Below, piece by piece: positions 12,390-24,800 of a DNA stretch of 64,000 nucleotides. The position numbers were made by a program, and so were the translations under genes. The notes under the pieces are model-generated. The model was not told where the DNA came from, ran no database searches, and was given only the letters and a program-made list of their open reading frames with translations. The stretch comes from Malania oleifera (Eukaryota > Streptophyta > Magnoliopsida > Santalales > Ximeniaceae), in the NCBI RefSeq assembly GCF_029873635.1, contig NC_080417.1:34894214-34958213 (forward strand). Direction: 5' to 3'. The first letter of the stretch is position 1; each line of letters starts with the position of its first letter.

Positions 12390-13302
12390 TCATGTGACAT
12401 GACTGACCACGGTTATAACAGTTACCCCCGAACGATTGACATTTACCGCTATGCCATCTGCGACACTTGGTACAACGATCACCTGATTAGCTCGCCTGAG
12501 AACTCTGACGCTCGGTATTCTGACGATAACCTGAGCCCCTGTTCCTCTTCCTCCATGATCCCTAATGAGATCCACACTGAGAACCAAAAAGTACTGGCTT
12601 CTTCTTCAGCTCCTGATCCACCTCGTCCTCTCGGATACCAGTCTCAATCACAGTGGCTTTATCCACCAAAACTGAGAACTCACGGATCTGAAGCATACCC
12701 ACCAATCTGTAGATGTCCTTCCTCAGGCCCTTCTCGAATCTTTGAGTCTTTTCATACTCATTCAAGATCAAACATAGTGCAAACCGGGATAGCTCTATAT
12801 ACCAAGCTGCATACCCCTGCACCATCATACTCCCTAGAGTTAGCGTAGAAAACTCATCTACCTTAGCATCACGTACAGAAGCCGGGAAGTATCTCTTAAA
12901 GAACACCTCCTTGAAACAGCCCCAAGACATCTCAGAGACGCTGACTCTCTGCTTCTCTAGCAGATTCACCGCAATCCACCATCGACCCACCTCCCCAGAT
13001 AGCTGGAAGGTAGCATAGAGGACTTTCTACCTATCCGTGCAGTGCAGGACCTCCAAGATCCTCTCGGTCTTCTCCACCCAATCCTCTGCTGTCATTGGGT
13101 TATGTCCCCAAGAAAACGTTAGAGGATGCATGCTTGTAAACCTCTCAATGGTGCACCCCGCATCAGTAGGAGAGCATTCGAATCTCTTGACACTTCGCCC
13201 GATCTCCCACAACACCTGCCTCGTCAATCCTCGAGGCACAGTAGGAGACTCATCACTCGCAGCCTCCTTAGAGCCACTTCCCAGGTCGTTATCCTTGGGC
13301 TC
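12390..13302 (-). pseudogene. Chromovirus gag (capsid and nucleocapsid)
   Basis: The probable start is the ATG at about 13302 (MEPKDNDLGSG). The retrotransposon gag domain is readable over 13302-13027 (MTAEDWVEKTERIL) and 12990-12562 (FKEVFFKRYFPASVRDAKVDEF). The nucleocapsid has two cysteine clusters near 12480-12390: CTKCRRWHSGKC and CYNRGQSCHMTQDC. The second is like a CCHC knuckle with shifted spacing. Stops at about 13026 and 12561 break the frame. ORFs on the plus strand over this region are antisense shadows. Confidence 0.82.
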
Positions 13303-13624
13303 CATTATGAAAACACAATAGAGTTCTATCAAGACTCCTATAACACATACAGACGTACGGTTAACACAATTATCTATCCCCCATCATGTTAACTACTCCT
13401 TGTCAAGTCCAGGTCTGTCCTATCTCACTGACACGAAAGTCATCAATGGTTTGCCCTACTTTTACTGAAATCGTTATTCTAGGAAAAACACGAAATACAT
13501 CTGACAAGTCCCGATATAGCACAGAACAACCCTCAACCAATTCTACCCACATCCAACATCCTATACTCTGGTATGTACTCACAGCTAAGCCTAACCAAGT
13601 CTACAAGACCTAACAACATGGTTA

Positions 13625-13636
13625 GCTCTAATACCA
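13625..13636 (-). promoter_or_regulatory. Primer-binding site (initiator tRNA-Met) of the chromovirus
   Basis: On the minus strand, just inside the 5' LTR end (...GTGTGACA), stands GCTTGGTATTAGAGC. It differs by one transition from the usual TGGTATCAGAGC that pairs with initiator tRNA-Met. It fixes the 5' LTR boundary at 13640 and the orientation. Confidence 0.85.
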
Positions 13637-13639
13637 AGC

Positions 13640-16600
13640 TGTCACACCCCGAACCCAGAAATGGAACCCAAGGCTGATAATGTAATCTAACCTGTCTCTG
13701 TATCCAACAAAATCATCCAAAGATACAGTATAATGAATGAGGGTCCGACACCGTGGGGTTCCTAGGTAACCTATACACATTCATATATAGCTGAATATAT
13801 GCAGCGAAAAAAGGTCATTATATACATAATTGGTACCATACCAGAGTCTATACAATAGGAGTCCAAGCTCCATAGCACAAAACATAACTCGGTTATCAAC
13901 CATACTCCAAAATGACAACCCGAGAACAAAAGTCCTAGCACTTACCCAAGCACTATCTGTGGTATACCGACCATTACGCTCCTACACCAAGAAGCTAGCT
14001 CCGGTTACCCAAAGGACTTGAAAATATGTACGTACAGCAAGGGTGAGACACCTCTCAGCAAGGAAGAATACAAGTTATATCTTTGTGTGGTATTCTAGTG
14101 TTATCATTATACACAACACATACACAATTAAATGCAGTTCTAGTACTAGTTTCACAACAGTGCACTCAACACACACACACATGATCAAGCAACCCGGTGT
14201 CATCACACCTTTCCGAAGCTAGCTTGTGATACCCGGCGTCAGCCCGTAGTTGACCCACGATACACGACGTCCCCAGTACATGGCTTGTCCCAGACTCCCA
14301 TGGCATCGACCGGTACAAACTGGTAGATCCACACTCTTCGGTAATCAGCTAGTAAGGCTTACGCCCTCAGATATAGAGTCAGACACTCTCAGTACCTGGA
14401 ACAACTCAGAACCTAGTTCCAATTGCATTCCACAAAACACAACTAGGCATGCTCATATAACCAAACATACCACACCCATTTGGTAATCTAAAATCATGAT
14501 TTTCTAAACATATACAGTTTAAATAAAGTCAAGGCACGACCATCCCTATTACACAGTATAAATCACCATATGCATATGGTTTTCAACAAAACCAGGGATG
14601 CAACCCAATACCCTGTTTTTCCCAAAATTGTAACATGAAAAACCCATAATTTTACCCATTAGATCCCCCCAAATGAGTTACCAAAACGCACACAGGACCA
14701 TGAAGCATAGTTCTACTGAGTCCGATTTAAAAAATAACCGACATAAACTGAATCCCCTTACCTTTTCCCCAAATGGCAAATCCCAAACTCCAAGGCCCCT
14801 AAACAGTGAATCGAATTCCAAAACCTACAACATATAGTACAGAATATAGTCACGACTCCATTCTCTACAAAACTACTGGAACAAAAATGAAAATCGAGCC
14901 TTACCTTGATTTTACGCCAAAACACGAAAATACCCAAACTGAAAATCCGATTAGTAGAACTTGTAGAGAATCCTTCCACAATCCTTGTGGTAACCTCGGA
15001 TTAACAATTCTCGTGACGAACGGCAAAGAAATCTAGAAAGATGGAGAGCAGGTTAGGTTTCTAAAGAGATAAAGAGAGAAAATTGAAATTAGGAATAGCT
15101 TCCCAAGAGGGGAGTGAATTGGAATCTTTTTATATTTTGATGATTTTTAATATTTTTCTTAAGATACTAAAGAAAGCACAACAAATAATTTATAAGCACA
15201 CTTTAGAATACTTATAATTTAAATGAATAAGACAATCAATAAAGCTAAAATAATTCAATCATTCAATCAAGGATAATTTTGCTTTTTTTGATTTCCCTGT
15301 GAATGTTTATCACCTTCTTTAAATTAACTTTTAGTATGTGCTTCTCTTGATTAAGATTTTTGCAGATTAACCAACGTACTCCCTTTTGAGTTTCCGCAAA
15401 CGGTTAATCGAACCATACTTTCTAAATACCAAGAGTCTTTATTTCTTTCTCTTTGAAACTTGTTACCTACGCTTTGAAATCACACAACACAGCAAGTATA
15501 GTATATAAAATAGAGAGAAAGACACAAGATTTTTTACGAGGTTCGTCTTCAACACAGCCTACGTCCTCGCCCTTGGAAAAATACCAAAGGTTTCCACTAT
15601 AGCAGTTCCGTTACTGGGTGGAACAACGCCTGTTTACAACCACTCCTTTGGTCAAGGCTAGAGCCTGCCTTCTCTAAATAATATGCCCTTGTTTGGTCAA
15701 CGTTCCAACAGTCTGGAATCGTCCAAAATCTACAAGAGAAATATTAAAATCTAGTGTACAAGAGAAGCTCACACAAAGAGCAGATTAGTACAAATCAAAA
15801 CTATGTACTTCAAAAGATAAAATATCAAGAATGAAATAAAATTTTGAAACTTTTCAAAGAATTCACCAAAATCCTTTTCTCCAGATGAGAAATCAGTAAT
15901 TCTTCAGGATTTGATGAACAAAAGATCAGAACAACAATACTTTCAGCTTTGCAAGAGATTGAGTAAAAGAGATTTTGAGAGCAAGAGAGCTTTGAGAGAA
16001 TTTCAATGCTTGGGATCAATTTTTGATTCATAAGAACCATGTATTTATAGGCTTCCAAGTAGGTTTCCTTGTTGCAAGAGTTTCCTTAAAAAGTTTCCCA
16101 AGTTGTTAGAAAATTTGGGTTTCAAACGGCTATAATTTAAAAATAAGAGTTTTAAAATTTTTGCCCGTTGAACAGTGTTCAGACGTCTGAAGTGTCGAGG
16201 TTAGTTATATGAAGTTCCTTAAACCTTTTAAAAATAGAACTGGATACAGGGTCAGATGTCTGAAATTAGAGTTCAGACGTCTGATGTCGTAGGTTCAGAT
16301 GTCTGAAGTCGCAAGTTCAGACGTCTGAACTACTACTAGAACTCTCTGTCTTGTTCTGTAAATTCTTCAGATGTCTGTACTTAATCTTCAGACGTCTAAA
16401 GTAATTCTTCAGATGTCTGAACTTAAAGTTTAGTCATTTGAAGTCTCTACTTCAGTCATTTGAACTGAAAAATTCAGTCATCTGAGCTTTTAAAAATCTA
16501 TTTTATGAAATATCTTTCTTTAAAAACTGTTTTGCTCTCACATGATCTTTATAAAAACTTAATTAAATATATTTAAATATGTCTTTAAATCTTTATAATC

Positions 16601-17274
16601 TCTTAGAAAAAACTTCAAACTATATTTCAAAGATATTTTGCCTTTTGAAATACTTACAAATATGTTTCCTAAGCCTTCATGCTTGAGTTCTCTTTGCTCT
16701 TAAGATTCTTTGAACAATTTGCTTGAGCTTCAAATATGTTAGACCCTCTTTGGATCATTGAGAAGTTATCTTCATACTTGACTTATAGTTATTCTTCACT
16801 TAAACCATACTTGAGCTATATTTGAGCTTTGCTTTGAACCACACTTGATCCGTATTTCCTGAAACACCAAAACTCAACCTTTTTCAAGTTAAATCATCCT
16901 TTGTTTGTTATCACCAAAACCAATTGAGAGACCTTGTTAGGCCAACAAAAATGAGATTTCTTAGCTGAGAAGTAATGAAAATATCTATTTATAATACCCT
17001 TAACTTAGCTGTTCTCGTCGACGAATTGCGTCCTCGTCGACGAGGCCTTATAGTCTTCTCATTGACAAGACCATGACCTCGTCGATGAGCTTGAGATTTC
17101 TGGATTTCTGAACCCCTCGGCTTCTCCTCGTTGACGAACCGCTAAAACTCATCATTGAGTATCCTTAAGACTTTCTCGAAGAACTTTGGATTCGTCGATG
17201 AGGCCTGCTTAATTTACCTTTTTGCTCCTCATTTAATTAATTAAAACCCACCTATCATGATTCGGGTTCTTAAA
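13640..17274 (-). repeat. Chromovirus 5' LTR, split by a solo LTR
   Basis: It matches 4370-6287 over its whole length once 15084-16952 is removed (about 1.77 kb of LTR). The outer end reads GTTCTTAAA where the partner has GTTCTTACA. The copies of the TCGTCGACGA-like word lie at about 17015-17205. Confidence 0.87.
15084..16947 (-). mobile_element. Solo LTR (1.86 kb), minus orientation, inside the chromovirus 5' LTR
   Basis: It is flanked by a perfect 5-bp duplication AAAAT (15079-15083 and 16948-16952). The uninterrupted sequence survives in the other chromovirus LTR near 5955, so the insertion is certain. On the minus strand it reads TGTTGGCC...CCTAATTTCA, the same family as 9433-11733. The conserved U5 stem-loop is at 15533-15566. 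An array of TTCAGACGTCTGAA-like palindromes is at about 16180-16490. No internal coding region is present. Confidence 0.92.
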
Positions 17275-19821
17275 GCAGTTCATAACAACCACACACAAGA
17301 TGGAGGGGATCGTGGATTACATTCATTCAGATGTTTGGGGGTTGGTGAGAGTAGCATCACAAGGAGGACATATGTACTTTGTGAGTTTCATTGATGATTA
17401 CTCACAGAAGGTGTAGGAGTACTTCATATGGCATAAGTCAGAGACGTTTGCCAAGTTTAAATTGTGGAAAGTTGAGGTGGAACGGGAGAAAGATTAAATA
17501 CCTCAAGTCAAGCAACAAAAATGAGTACACCGATTCAAGGTTCATGAAGTTTTGTGAGTAACATGGCATAAGGAGACATTTTTTAGTACGTCGGACACCA
17601 CAATAGAATGGTGTGGCCAAAAGGATGAACCAAACTCTAACTGAAAAAGCTTAGTGTCTCAGGTTGAATGCAGAGCTTGCAAGAAACTTATGAGCAGAGG
17701 TAGTAAATATGACATGTTTCTTGGTTAACCGATCACTAGGGGCATCACTAGATGGGAAAGTTGCAGAGGAGGTATGAATAGGTAATTAATGTGGAAGACT
17801 ACTCCAGGTTGAGAGTATTTGGTTGTCCAGCCTATGTGCACATTTATAGTGAGGAGAGATCAAATCTTGATGCAAAGTATAGATAGTGCATCTTTCTGGG
17901 ACATCATAAATGTGTGAAAGGGTTCAAGCTATAGGATCCAGAGGTAAATAAGGTGGTGATCAGTAGAGACGTGATTTTTGATGAGAAAGTCATATTGTAG
18001 CGTACTCAAGAAGAAGAAAAGAAGCAGGTGGCAGAAAAATGCAACAACAATGAACATGTGGTGCAGGTGGAGTTGGAGACTAAGGGCAGAAATATAGGGA
18101 GTTCTAGCTCGAGAGATTAGCAGGAGGTGTAGGTGGAGTTTGAGACTCAGGGTAGACATTGTTTAGAATTCAGGGAGCTTTAGCTCGGGAGACCAGCAAC
18201 ATCGTAGTATAGCTATAACAGACCGAGATGCATTGTCAGACCACCTCCTAGGTATGAATTTGATGATCTGGTGTCTTATGCTCTCTTTACCACTAGCAAG
18301 GATCCTACTAATTTTCAAGAGGTGGTGCATAGAGAGGAGAAAAGTATATCGATAGGTGCAATGGTCGAAGAAATGGAATCTTTGCATAAGAACCAGATGT
18401 GGGAGTTGGTGGAGGATCCAAAAAAAATAGGGCAACAGAATGCAAGTGGGTGTATAGGAAGAAAGAAGCAGTATTAGAAAAGGAAGGAAAGAAGTTCAAG
18501 GCTCGATTAGTAGCAAAGAGTTACTCAAAGAGGAAAGGAGTTAATTATGATGAGATCTTCTCTCCTGTGGTTAGACACACTTCCATTGAGGTTGTGTTGC
18601 GATTGGTGGCACATTACGATATGCAGTTGATGTAGACGGAAGTAAATACAATGTTTCTCCATAGTGATTTGGAGGAGCTAATTTACATGGTACAGTTAGA
18701 AGGATTCAATCAGCCCGGAAAGAAGCACTTGATCTATAAATTGAGGAAGTCACTTTATGGGCTAAAGTAGTCTCTGAGGCAGCAATACAAAAGGTTTGAC
18801 TCCTACATGATCTGGATTGGCTACATGAGGTGTGAGTATGATTGTTGCATGTAAGTGAAGAGTCTTGAGGATGGTTCTTTCATTTTTTAATTGCTTTACG
18901 TTGACGACTTACTAGTTCTTGCGAAGGATATGACTAAGGTAAATCAGTTGAAGACTCTATTAAATAAAGAGTTTGACATGAAGAACTTGGGTGCGGCCAA
19001 AAAGATTCTTGGGATATGATGGAGATTCGCAAGTACAGAGTTGTAGGGAGATTGTGGTTATCTCAAGACAGTTATATGGAAAAGGTGTTGGAGAGGTTTA
19101 GCATGGCTAATGCTAAACCGGTGAGTACACCGTTAGCGAATCATTTTAGATTGTCTACCGCACAGTGCCTAAGGACAGACGATGAGATTCGTGACATGTT
19201 AAAGGGCCCTTATGCCAATGTAGTGGGGTGTTGGTACTACAAACTATGGCATCATGTGTTGGAAGGCATCAAAGTGATCCATCATTTGTGGGATTTGTGG
19301 ATGTAGACTATTTAAGGAATCTGGATGACTGGAGGTTTACAATAGGGTATGTGTTTACCTTTGTGGGAGGGCAGTACAGTCCCTAGTTGCATTATCAACA
19401 ACTAAGTCGGAGTATATGATAGTTGCCAAAATTGCTAAGGAAGCGTTGTGGCATACATGATTGGTCAAGGAGCTGAGTGTTCAGCAAGGTGGAGTTCATT
19501 TGCGTTATGATAGTCAGAGTGTCATTTGTTTGGCAAAAAACTAGGTGTATTATGTAAAGACAAAGCACATCAATGTGCGGTTACACAAGATCAGGGAACT
19601 GGTTACTTTAGGTGAACTTTTTCTTGAAAAAGTTCACACGTCTGAGATGCAGCAGATATGTTGACAAAGTCCGTCACAACGGACAAGTTCAAGCATTGCT
19701 TGGACTTGATCAACATCTTCAGGTGATAGAAAGGAGGCAGTTTCAATCTACTATCATAGGTAGAGCAGCGAGTTATGCTTTCATATTTCCTTAAAGGGTG
19801 AATATTTGCCAAGGTGGAGAT
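17275..19821 (+). pseudogene. Copia retrotransposon A, right part: integrase, RT, RNase H
   Basis: It continues the polyprotein interrupted at 4369. The integrase core is readable as YIHSDVWG near 17315-17345 and FVSFIDDYS near 17380-17405, then decays. RT is clearer: FKARLVAKSYSKRKGVNYDEIFSPVV (18498-18577 region), LYGLK near 18755-18770, and the catalytic LYVDDLLVLA near 18893-18925 with YVDD kept. RNase H is weak; the TKHINVR and ADMLTKS-like text lies near 19560-19670. Many stops and frameshifts are present. The polypurine tract AAGGTGGAGAT (19811-19821) touches the 3' LTR. Gene order PR-INT-RT-RH identifies copia. Confidence 0.85.
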
Positions 19822-20517
19822 TGTTGGAGTCTATGGCTTATAGTGACTGGAATAAATGCTCGGGGAAAACATGGTAAAACAAAGAACAAGGAAGTAGGCT
19901 GTAGGAAGAAACCATCGACTGTTTAGTCGACGGTTTGCTCTCGATAGTTAATCGTCGACGATTTCTGGCCATCGGCGGTTTTAGTCTATAGGATTCAACC
20001 TCAGTATTAAACTATCAACAGTTGTGCTGAAACTGTTGACGGTATTGTTCGGCGCTAAACACGGATTTTGAATCGGGACGATCGAAAAATTGGAGAATTC
20101 AGAGGTTTTTCCTCCAGGGTTTGCTATAGGAGTACTTTAGATAATTTTTAAGCCCTATATATGCATAGGGTTAGCATATAAACAATATATGTAACCATTG
20201 ATGTAAGTTTTTTTTTTATGAATGATAGTGAAAATCAACCGCTTGCTTTTGTGGATATAGGCATATTGTCAAACCACGTAAATTCTTGAGTCGTATGTTT
20301 TATTGTTTGGTTAATTATGTCTTTGTGATTGTGTTTCCATATATTCATCGTTGGTTACTTGAATTGCATGATCCGATTCGATTTGTGGTTTTCGCTGTGC
20401 ATTGACATTCAACACTTTGCACAACATCAACTTTTCTTTTGCCTAAAGTTTTGTGTAAAATTTTTGTAAGGTCATTCATATTAATAATTATTTAGATTCT
20501 AACTTTGATTTCCAACA
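19822..20517 (+). repeat. Copia A 3' LTR, directly upstream of the Tm-1-like gene
   Basis: It starts TGTTGGAGTC after the polypurine tract and ends TTTCCAACA, giving 696 bp with inverted TGTTGGA/TCCAACA ends. The presumed U3 has TCGACGG/ATCGTCGACGAT-like words at 19915-20050. The conserved U5 stem-loop is at 20253-20282. It lies in the same orientation as the gene that begins at 21158, with 640 bp between. The 5' LTR partner was not found in the window. Confidence 0.82.
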
Positions 20518-21157
20518 TATCATTATATTTGTTCATGTCCATGTTTAGGACACAATCATATTCATATTCATATTTTTTTTAAAAAAATTATTTTCTTCAT
20601 AAAAGATTTGCATTATGTTTTGATATAAAAAAAATTAATAAAAATAAATAAATTTCCTTGTTATTTTCCCTCCTTTTCATTCCTCATCAAAATATTTGAT
20701 ATGCAAATAGGGCACAGAGTGAGAAATTTTTAACTTTTTTTTTTTTTAAAAAAAAAAGTAAGATTCGGAAGATATGTAGTGTAACTATAAATATTTTAAA
20801 GTCAGGGACTTAGGAGGTGTGAGCACCCATCCATATGGGAGTTTTTAATTGGATGGTAGCACCGTGACGTGGCAGTGGGGCTACCATATTTCGGAAAACC
20901 GATGGCGATGGGCAATGAGCGGATTTGTATTTTATCCCTTTTTGCCTTTTTGTCCGCAAACTGCGAAAGGTGTGGTGTCGCCGCCGCCGCTGCTCTGTTG
21001 TTCGCTGATCTTTAAGGAAGGCTAACAGAGAAGCACAGGTGACGAACATTACAAGCAATACAAAATTAGAACGCTGCGGAGGCTACACCATTGTCATCAT
21101 CTGCTCTGGAACCCTAGCTCCAACTAAAATCAAGATTAACTCCGATCAACGACAACA
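20518..21157 (+). promoter_or_regulatory. Promoter region and 5' UTR of the Tm-1-like gene
   Basis: No coding sequence. Poly-T/poly-A stretches occur at about 20570-20590 and 20735-20760. A CCGTGACGTGGCAG element (ACGT core, bZIP-type site) lies near 20868-20882. A GC-rich GTCGCCGCCGCCGCTG stretch lies near 20976. The last 130 bases before the ATG at 21158 are C/A-rich without ATG in a good context, as expected for a 5' UTR. The start of transcription cannot be fixed from sequence alone. Confidence 0.5.
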
Positions 21158-21493
21158 ATGGCGCCTCATGACAATGATGCTCGCCATCAAGTATTCTGCG
21201 TCGGAACGGCCGATACGAAGCTCGAGGAGCTCCGGTTCCTATCCGATTCCGTCCGCTCCAACTTGAACAGCTTCCTCATCTCTTCTTCTGAGGCAACTTC
21301 TTCTCATCTTTTTTCCTTCCCTAAATTCAATGATAGCAAACTCTCTGTGCTTTGATTGCCAAATGGTTGAAAATTTTCCGCGTTCGTGTTCGGTTGATCC
21401 GCTAGCTGCGAACGCAATTCGCAAATTCCATTTATTTAATCTGACGAAATCACGATTTTTAAGAGGTTTCAAAGAAAGAATCTTCATTTTACA

Positions 21494-21541
<48 letters not shown>

Positions 21542-21803
21542 GTGGGGAGTTAGATCATACCCCGCCATGAAGCATCCTAGAACCAGGAAAGCACAATCAT
21601 TGTTGGATTTGCGAATAAGGAGCTTTACGTTTAAATATAGTAATAATCTTGGATATAGTAAAAAATATAATGATGTAACCTTGTTTCTGCATCTCAAAAA
21701 TAGATAATTGAACTGCTCCTTGGCTGTTATCCACTTTAGCGAGTATGCTTCATCGCACACTGTATTTAGGTCATATCAACTAACAGAGTAATATCTATGC
21801 TGT

Positions 21804-21859
<56 letters not shown>

Positions 21860-24800
21860 TTGGTGGGGAGTTAGATCATGCCCCGCCATGAAGCATCCTA
21901 GAACCAGGAAAGCACAATCATTGTTGGATTTGCGAATAAGGAGCTTTACGTTTAAATATAGTAATAATCTTGGATATAGTAAAAAATATAATGATGTAAC
22001 CTTGTTTCTGCATCTCAAAAATAGATAATTGAACTGCTCCTTGGCTGTTATCCACTTTAGCGAGTATGCTTCATCGTACACTGTATTTAGGTCATATCAA
22101 CTAACAGAGTAATATCTATGCTGTCTTTCCTCATCCTCGTAATTCAGATAATTTAAGTCATTCCTCTTGTTCTTGCGGTTCATTCAACAAACCAAATCCC
22201 ACATTATCATCTTCATCTGATCGTACAATGAATATAATTTTGGTCATTGCAGGACACTGGGTTACGTACAAAGCATAATCTTGTTTCTGCATCTGAATAT
22301 AAAAGACAATTCAACTGCCCTTTGACTGTTATCCATTTTAGCGGGTATTTTTCATTGTATACTGTATTTAGCTCACCTCAGCTAATGGTTATATCTATAT
22401 TGTCTTTTCTCATCTCCATAATTCAGATAATTTAAGCCGTTTCTCTTGTTCTTGTGGTTCATTCAACCGTCCAAATCCTACACTACCATCTCCATCTGAG
22501 CATATAATGAATATAATTTTGGTCTTTGCAAGACATTGGGTTATGTACAAAGCACAATCTGCATTATACCTGCTGTCTACGTTACATTTAATTTTTTTTT
22601 CTTTTTTTTTTTAAAAAAAAGAAAGTTTACGTTTGCTTACAATTAGTTGTAGTTATAGGTTATTCTCTCATTGCACATGATATTGTTTTGTGCCCATGGA
22701 AAAAGAAGGTACTAGTAACGGTCGTTGATGTTTCCACGGGACCGAAGGGGATGGAGAGCTTCGAGGACTTCAATTTTGTGACAAGAAATGAAGTTTTCTC
22801 TCATTACTTTGAATCAGCGGAACGAGCTTCATCCTCCCTTCCAGATGACAGAGGCAAGGCGATTTCTATAATGAGCAAAGCACTTGAACATTTCCTTAAA
22901 AAATCTCATGGGGATCATGTCCTTGTTGGAGCTATTGGGCTTGGAGGCAGTGGTGGAACATCTCTTATGTCATATGCCTTTAGATGTCTCCCAGTTGGAG
23001 TACCTAAGGTGATTGTATCCACCATGGCTAGTGGTCAAACCCAAGCTTATGTTGGCACATCAGACTTAGTATTATTTCCATCCGTGGTGGATATCTGTGG
23101 AATTAATAGCTTAAGCAGGGTTATATTATCAAATGCTGGGGCAGCTTTTGCCGGAATGGTGACTGGAAGCCTCCAGAGGTCCATGGAACCTCGTAATGCT
23201 AATGAAAAGTTCACTGTGGGCATAACCATGTTTGGCGTTACAACTCCTTGTGTCAATGCTGTCAAAGAAAGATTGGTTAAGGAAGGCTTCGAGACCATGG
23301 TTTTTCATGCCACAGGGGTTGGGGGCAGGGCTATGGAGAATCTGGTACGAGGAGGATTTATTCAGGTATTTTTATCAACTCAATACAGTATTTGCTCATT
23401 AAGAGTTCAAATCGGGATCTGAGTTCATGCTTGGTGACTAGTCATTTGTGAGTTCACTAGGAAGCTTGAACTACAATAAGTATAATATTGTTGCATTAGC
23501 CATTTTATACTTCACGATTCACACACTAGCTTCTAAGCTGGAAATGTTTACTGGAAGTCTTTGTCTATGCACTCACATCTGAAGCTTGAATTTGTTCAAG
23601 TAACACTAAAAAGGAATATTGGAAGTAGATGTTATTGATTGGTAGAATATCAAATCCTTCCCTGATTTTAAAAATGTTGGTGAACTGATGCATTTTTCTT
23701 TGGATAGGCGCGACACTTAAATCTTGACCAACTATGTTGGAAATATATCTTTTTTGAGAGATGTTTGAGAAAGTCCAATGGAAAGCTTAAGACTTGGGAT
23801 GTGTGCTTGAGTTTGCATTGTATGCACTTAATTAATTAAACTAATACTTATTAAAGTACTTTTAAAAAAATTCATCATGTTTTTTGGTTTATGTTTGGTC
23901 ATATTAATTGTAAACTCAGGTTGTGCATTTTCATTTTGGTATATGCAATATTTCTACATCATGTTTTGCATTTGTTAATATTTTCCAAGATTTGGTGTAA
24001 ATCGAAATCACATGACCAGTTCATGTGACTCTTCATAACTGTTGGATGGTTTTAACTTTTTTGTTCTACTCAATAGTAATTATTGCATACTTCATCTCAT
24101 GCTTTATGCTCACATTCTTCTTTACTTTCTTTAGGGTGTTCTGGACATTACAACGACAGAGGTTGCAGATTATGTTGTTGGAGGTGTTATGGCTTGTGAT
24201 AGTTGCCGATTTGATGCTATCATAGAAAAGAAGATCCCTTTGGTTTTGAGTGTGGGAGCCTTGGATATGGTTAATTTTGGAGCTAAAGATACCATACCTT
24301 CCAATTTTCAGCAAAGGAAGATTCATGAACACAATGAGCAGGTGAGAGTGCTTTTCTCCTTTTTTTCTGTTTCACCTATCATTTTTTTTCAGGTTTTTAA
24401 CCAGTTCGATTTATTGCACGTATCCATGAAAATCTTAGAATGATATAATTTTTGCATTGGAATGCCCCAAGTCTCAAGCTATATGATCTATGCTTTTTTT
24501 TGGGCGCTGGGGGGGGGGGGGGGGGTGCAAACAAGAAGGATGAATTGACAGGATTGCACTTGTTTGCAGTTATCAACTGTATATATTACTCTATTAACTT
24601 TGGGATTTAATAGCTTCATACATGAAATATCAAAGTCCATAATCTGCAGGTTTCACTTATGCGAACTACTGCAGACGAAAACAAGAAATTTGCTGGCTTT
24701 ATTGCTAACAAATTGAACAAGTCAGCATCAAAGGTTTGTGTGTGCCTGCCACAGCAAGGTATCTCTGCTTTAGATGCACCGGGGAAGGCCTTTTACGATC

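Larger units (their letters stand above)
4370..17274 (-). mobile_element. Ty3/gypsy chromovirus (Tekay-type), minus strand, nested in copia A
   Basis: This LTR retrotransposon lies on the minus strand: 5' LTR 13640-17274, primer-binding site, gag, protease, RT, RNase H, integrase, a chromodomain-like tail, polypurine tract, and 3' LTR 4370-6287. The 5-bp flanks are GTAGT on the left and GCAGT on the right, one transition apart. The internal region is interrupted by a solo LTR at 9433-11733 and the 5' LTR by another at 15084-16947. Without these it is about 8.7 kb. Family placement rests on the CCHC pattern, the pol order gag-PR-RT-RH-INT, and an EVPIQILD...LVKVLWQNH tail like that of Tekay/Del elements. 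Every domain carries stops or frameshifts, so the element cannot be autonomous. Confidence 0.9.

Noticed and set aside
12273-12848. A 191-residue plus-strand ORF
   Set aside because: It is antisense to the chromovirus gag and nucleocapsid, whose motifs on the minus strand are clear.
21239-21760. A 173-residue minus-strand ORF over exon 1 and intron 1
   Set aside because: It crosses the coding exon in antisense and a (TA)n run read as repeated Ile-Tyr. The duplicated unit at 21806-22081 gives the same text. It is a repeat artefact.
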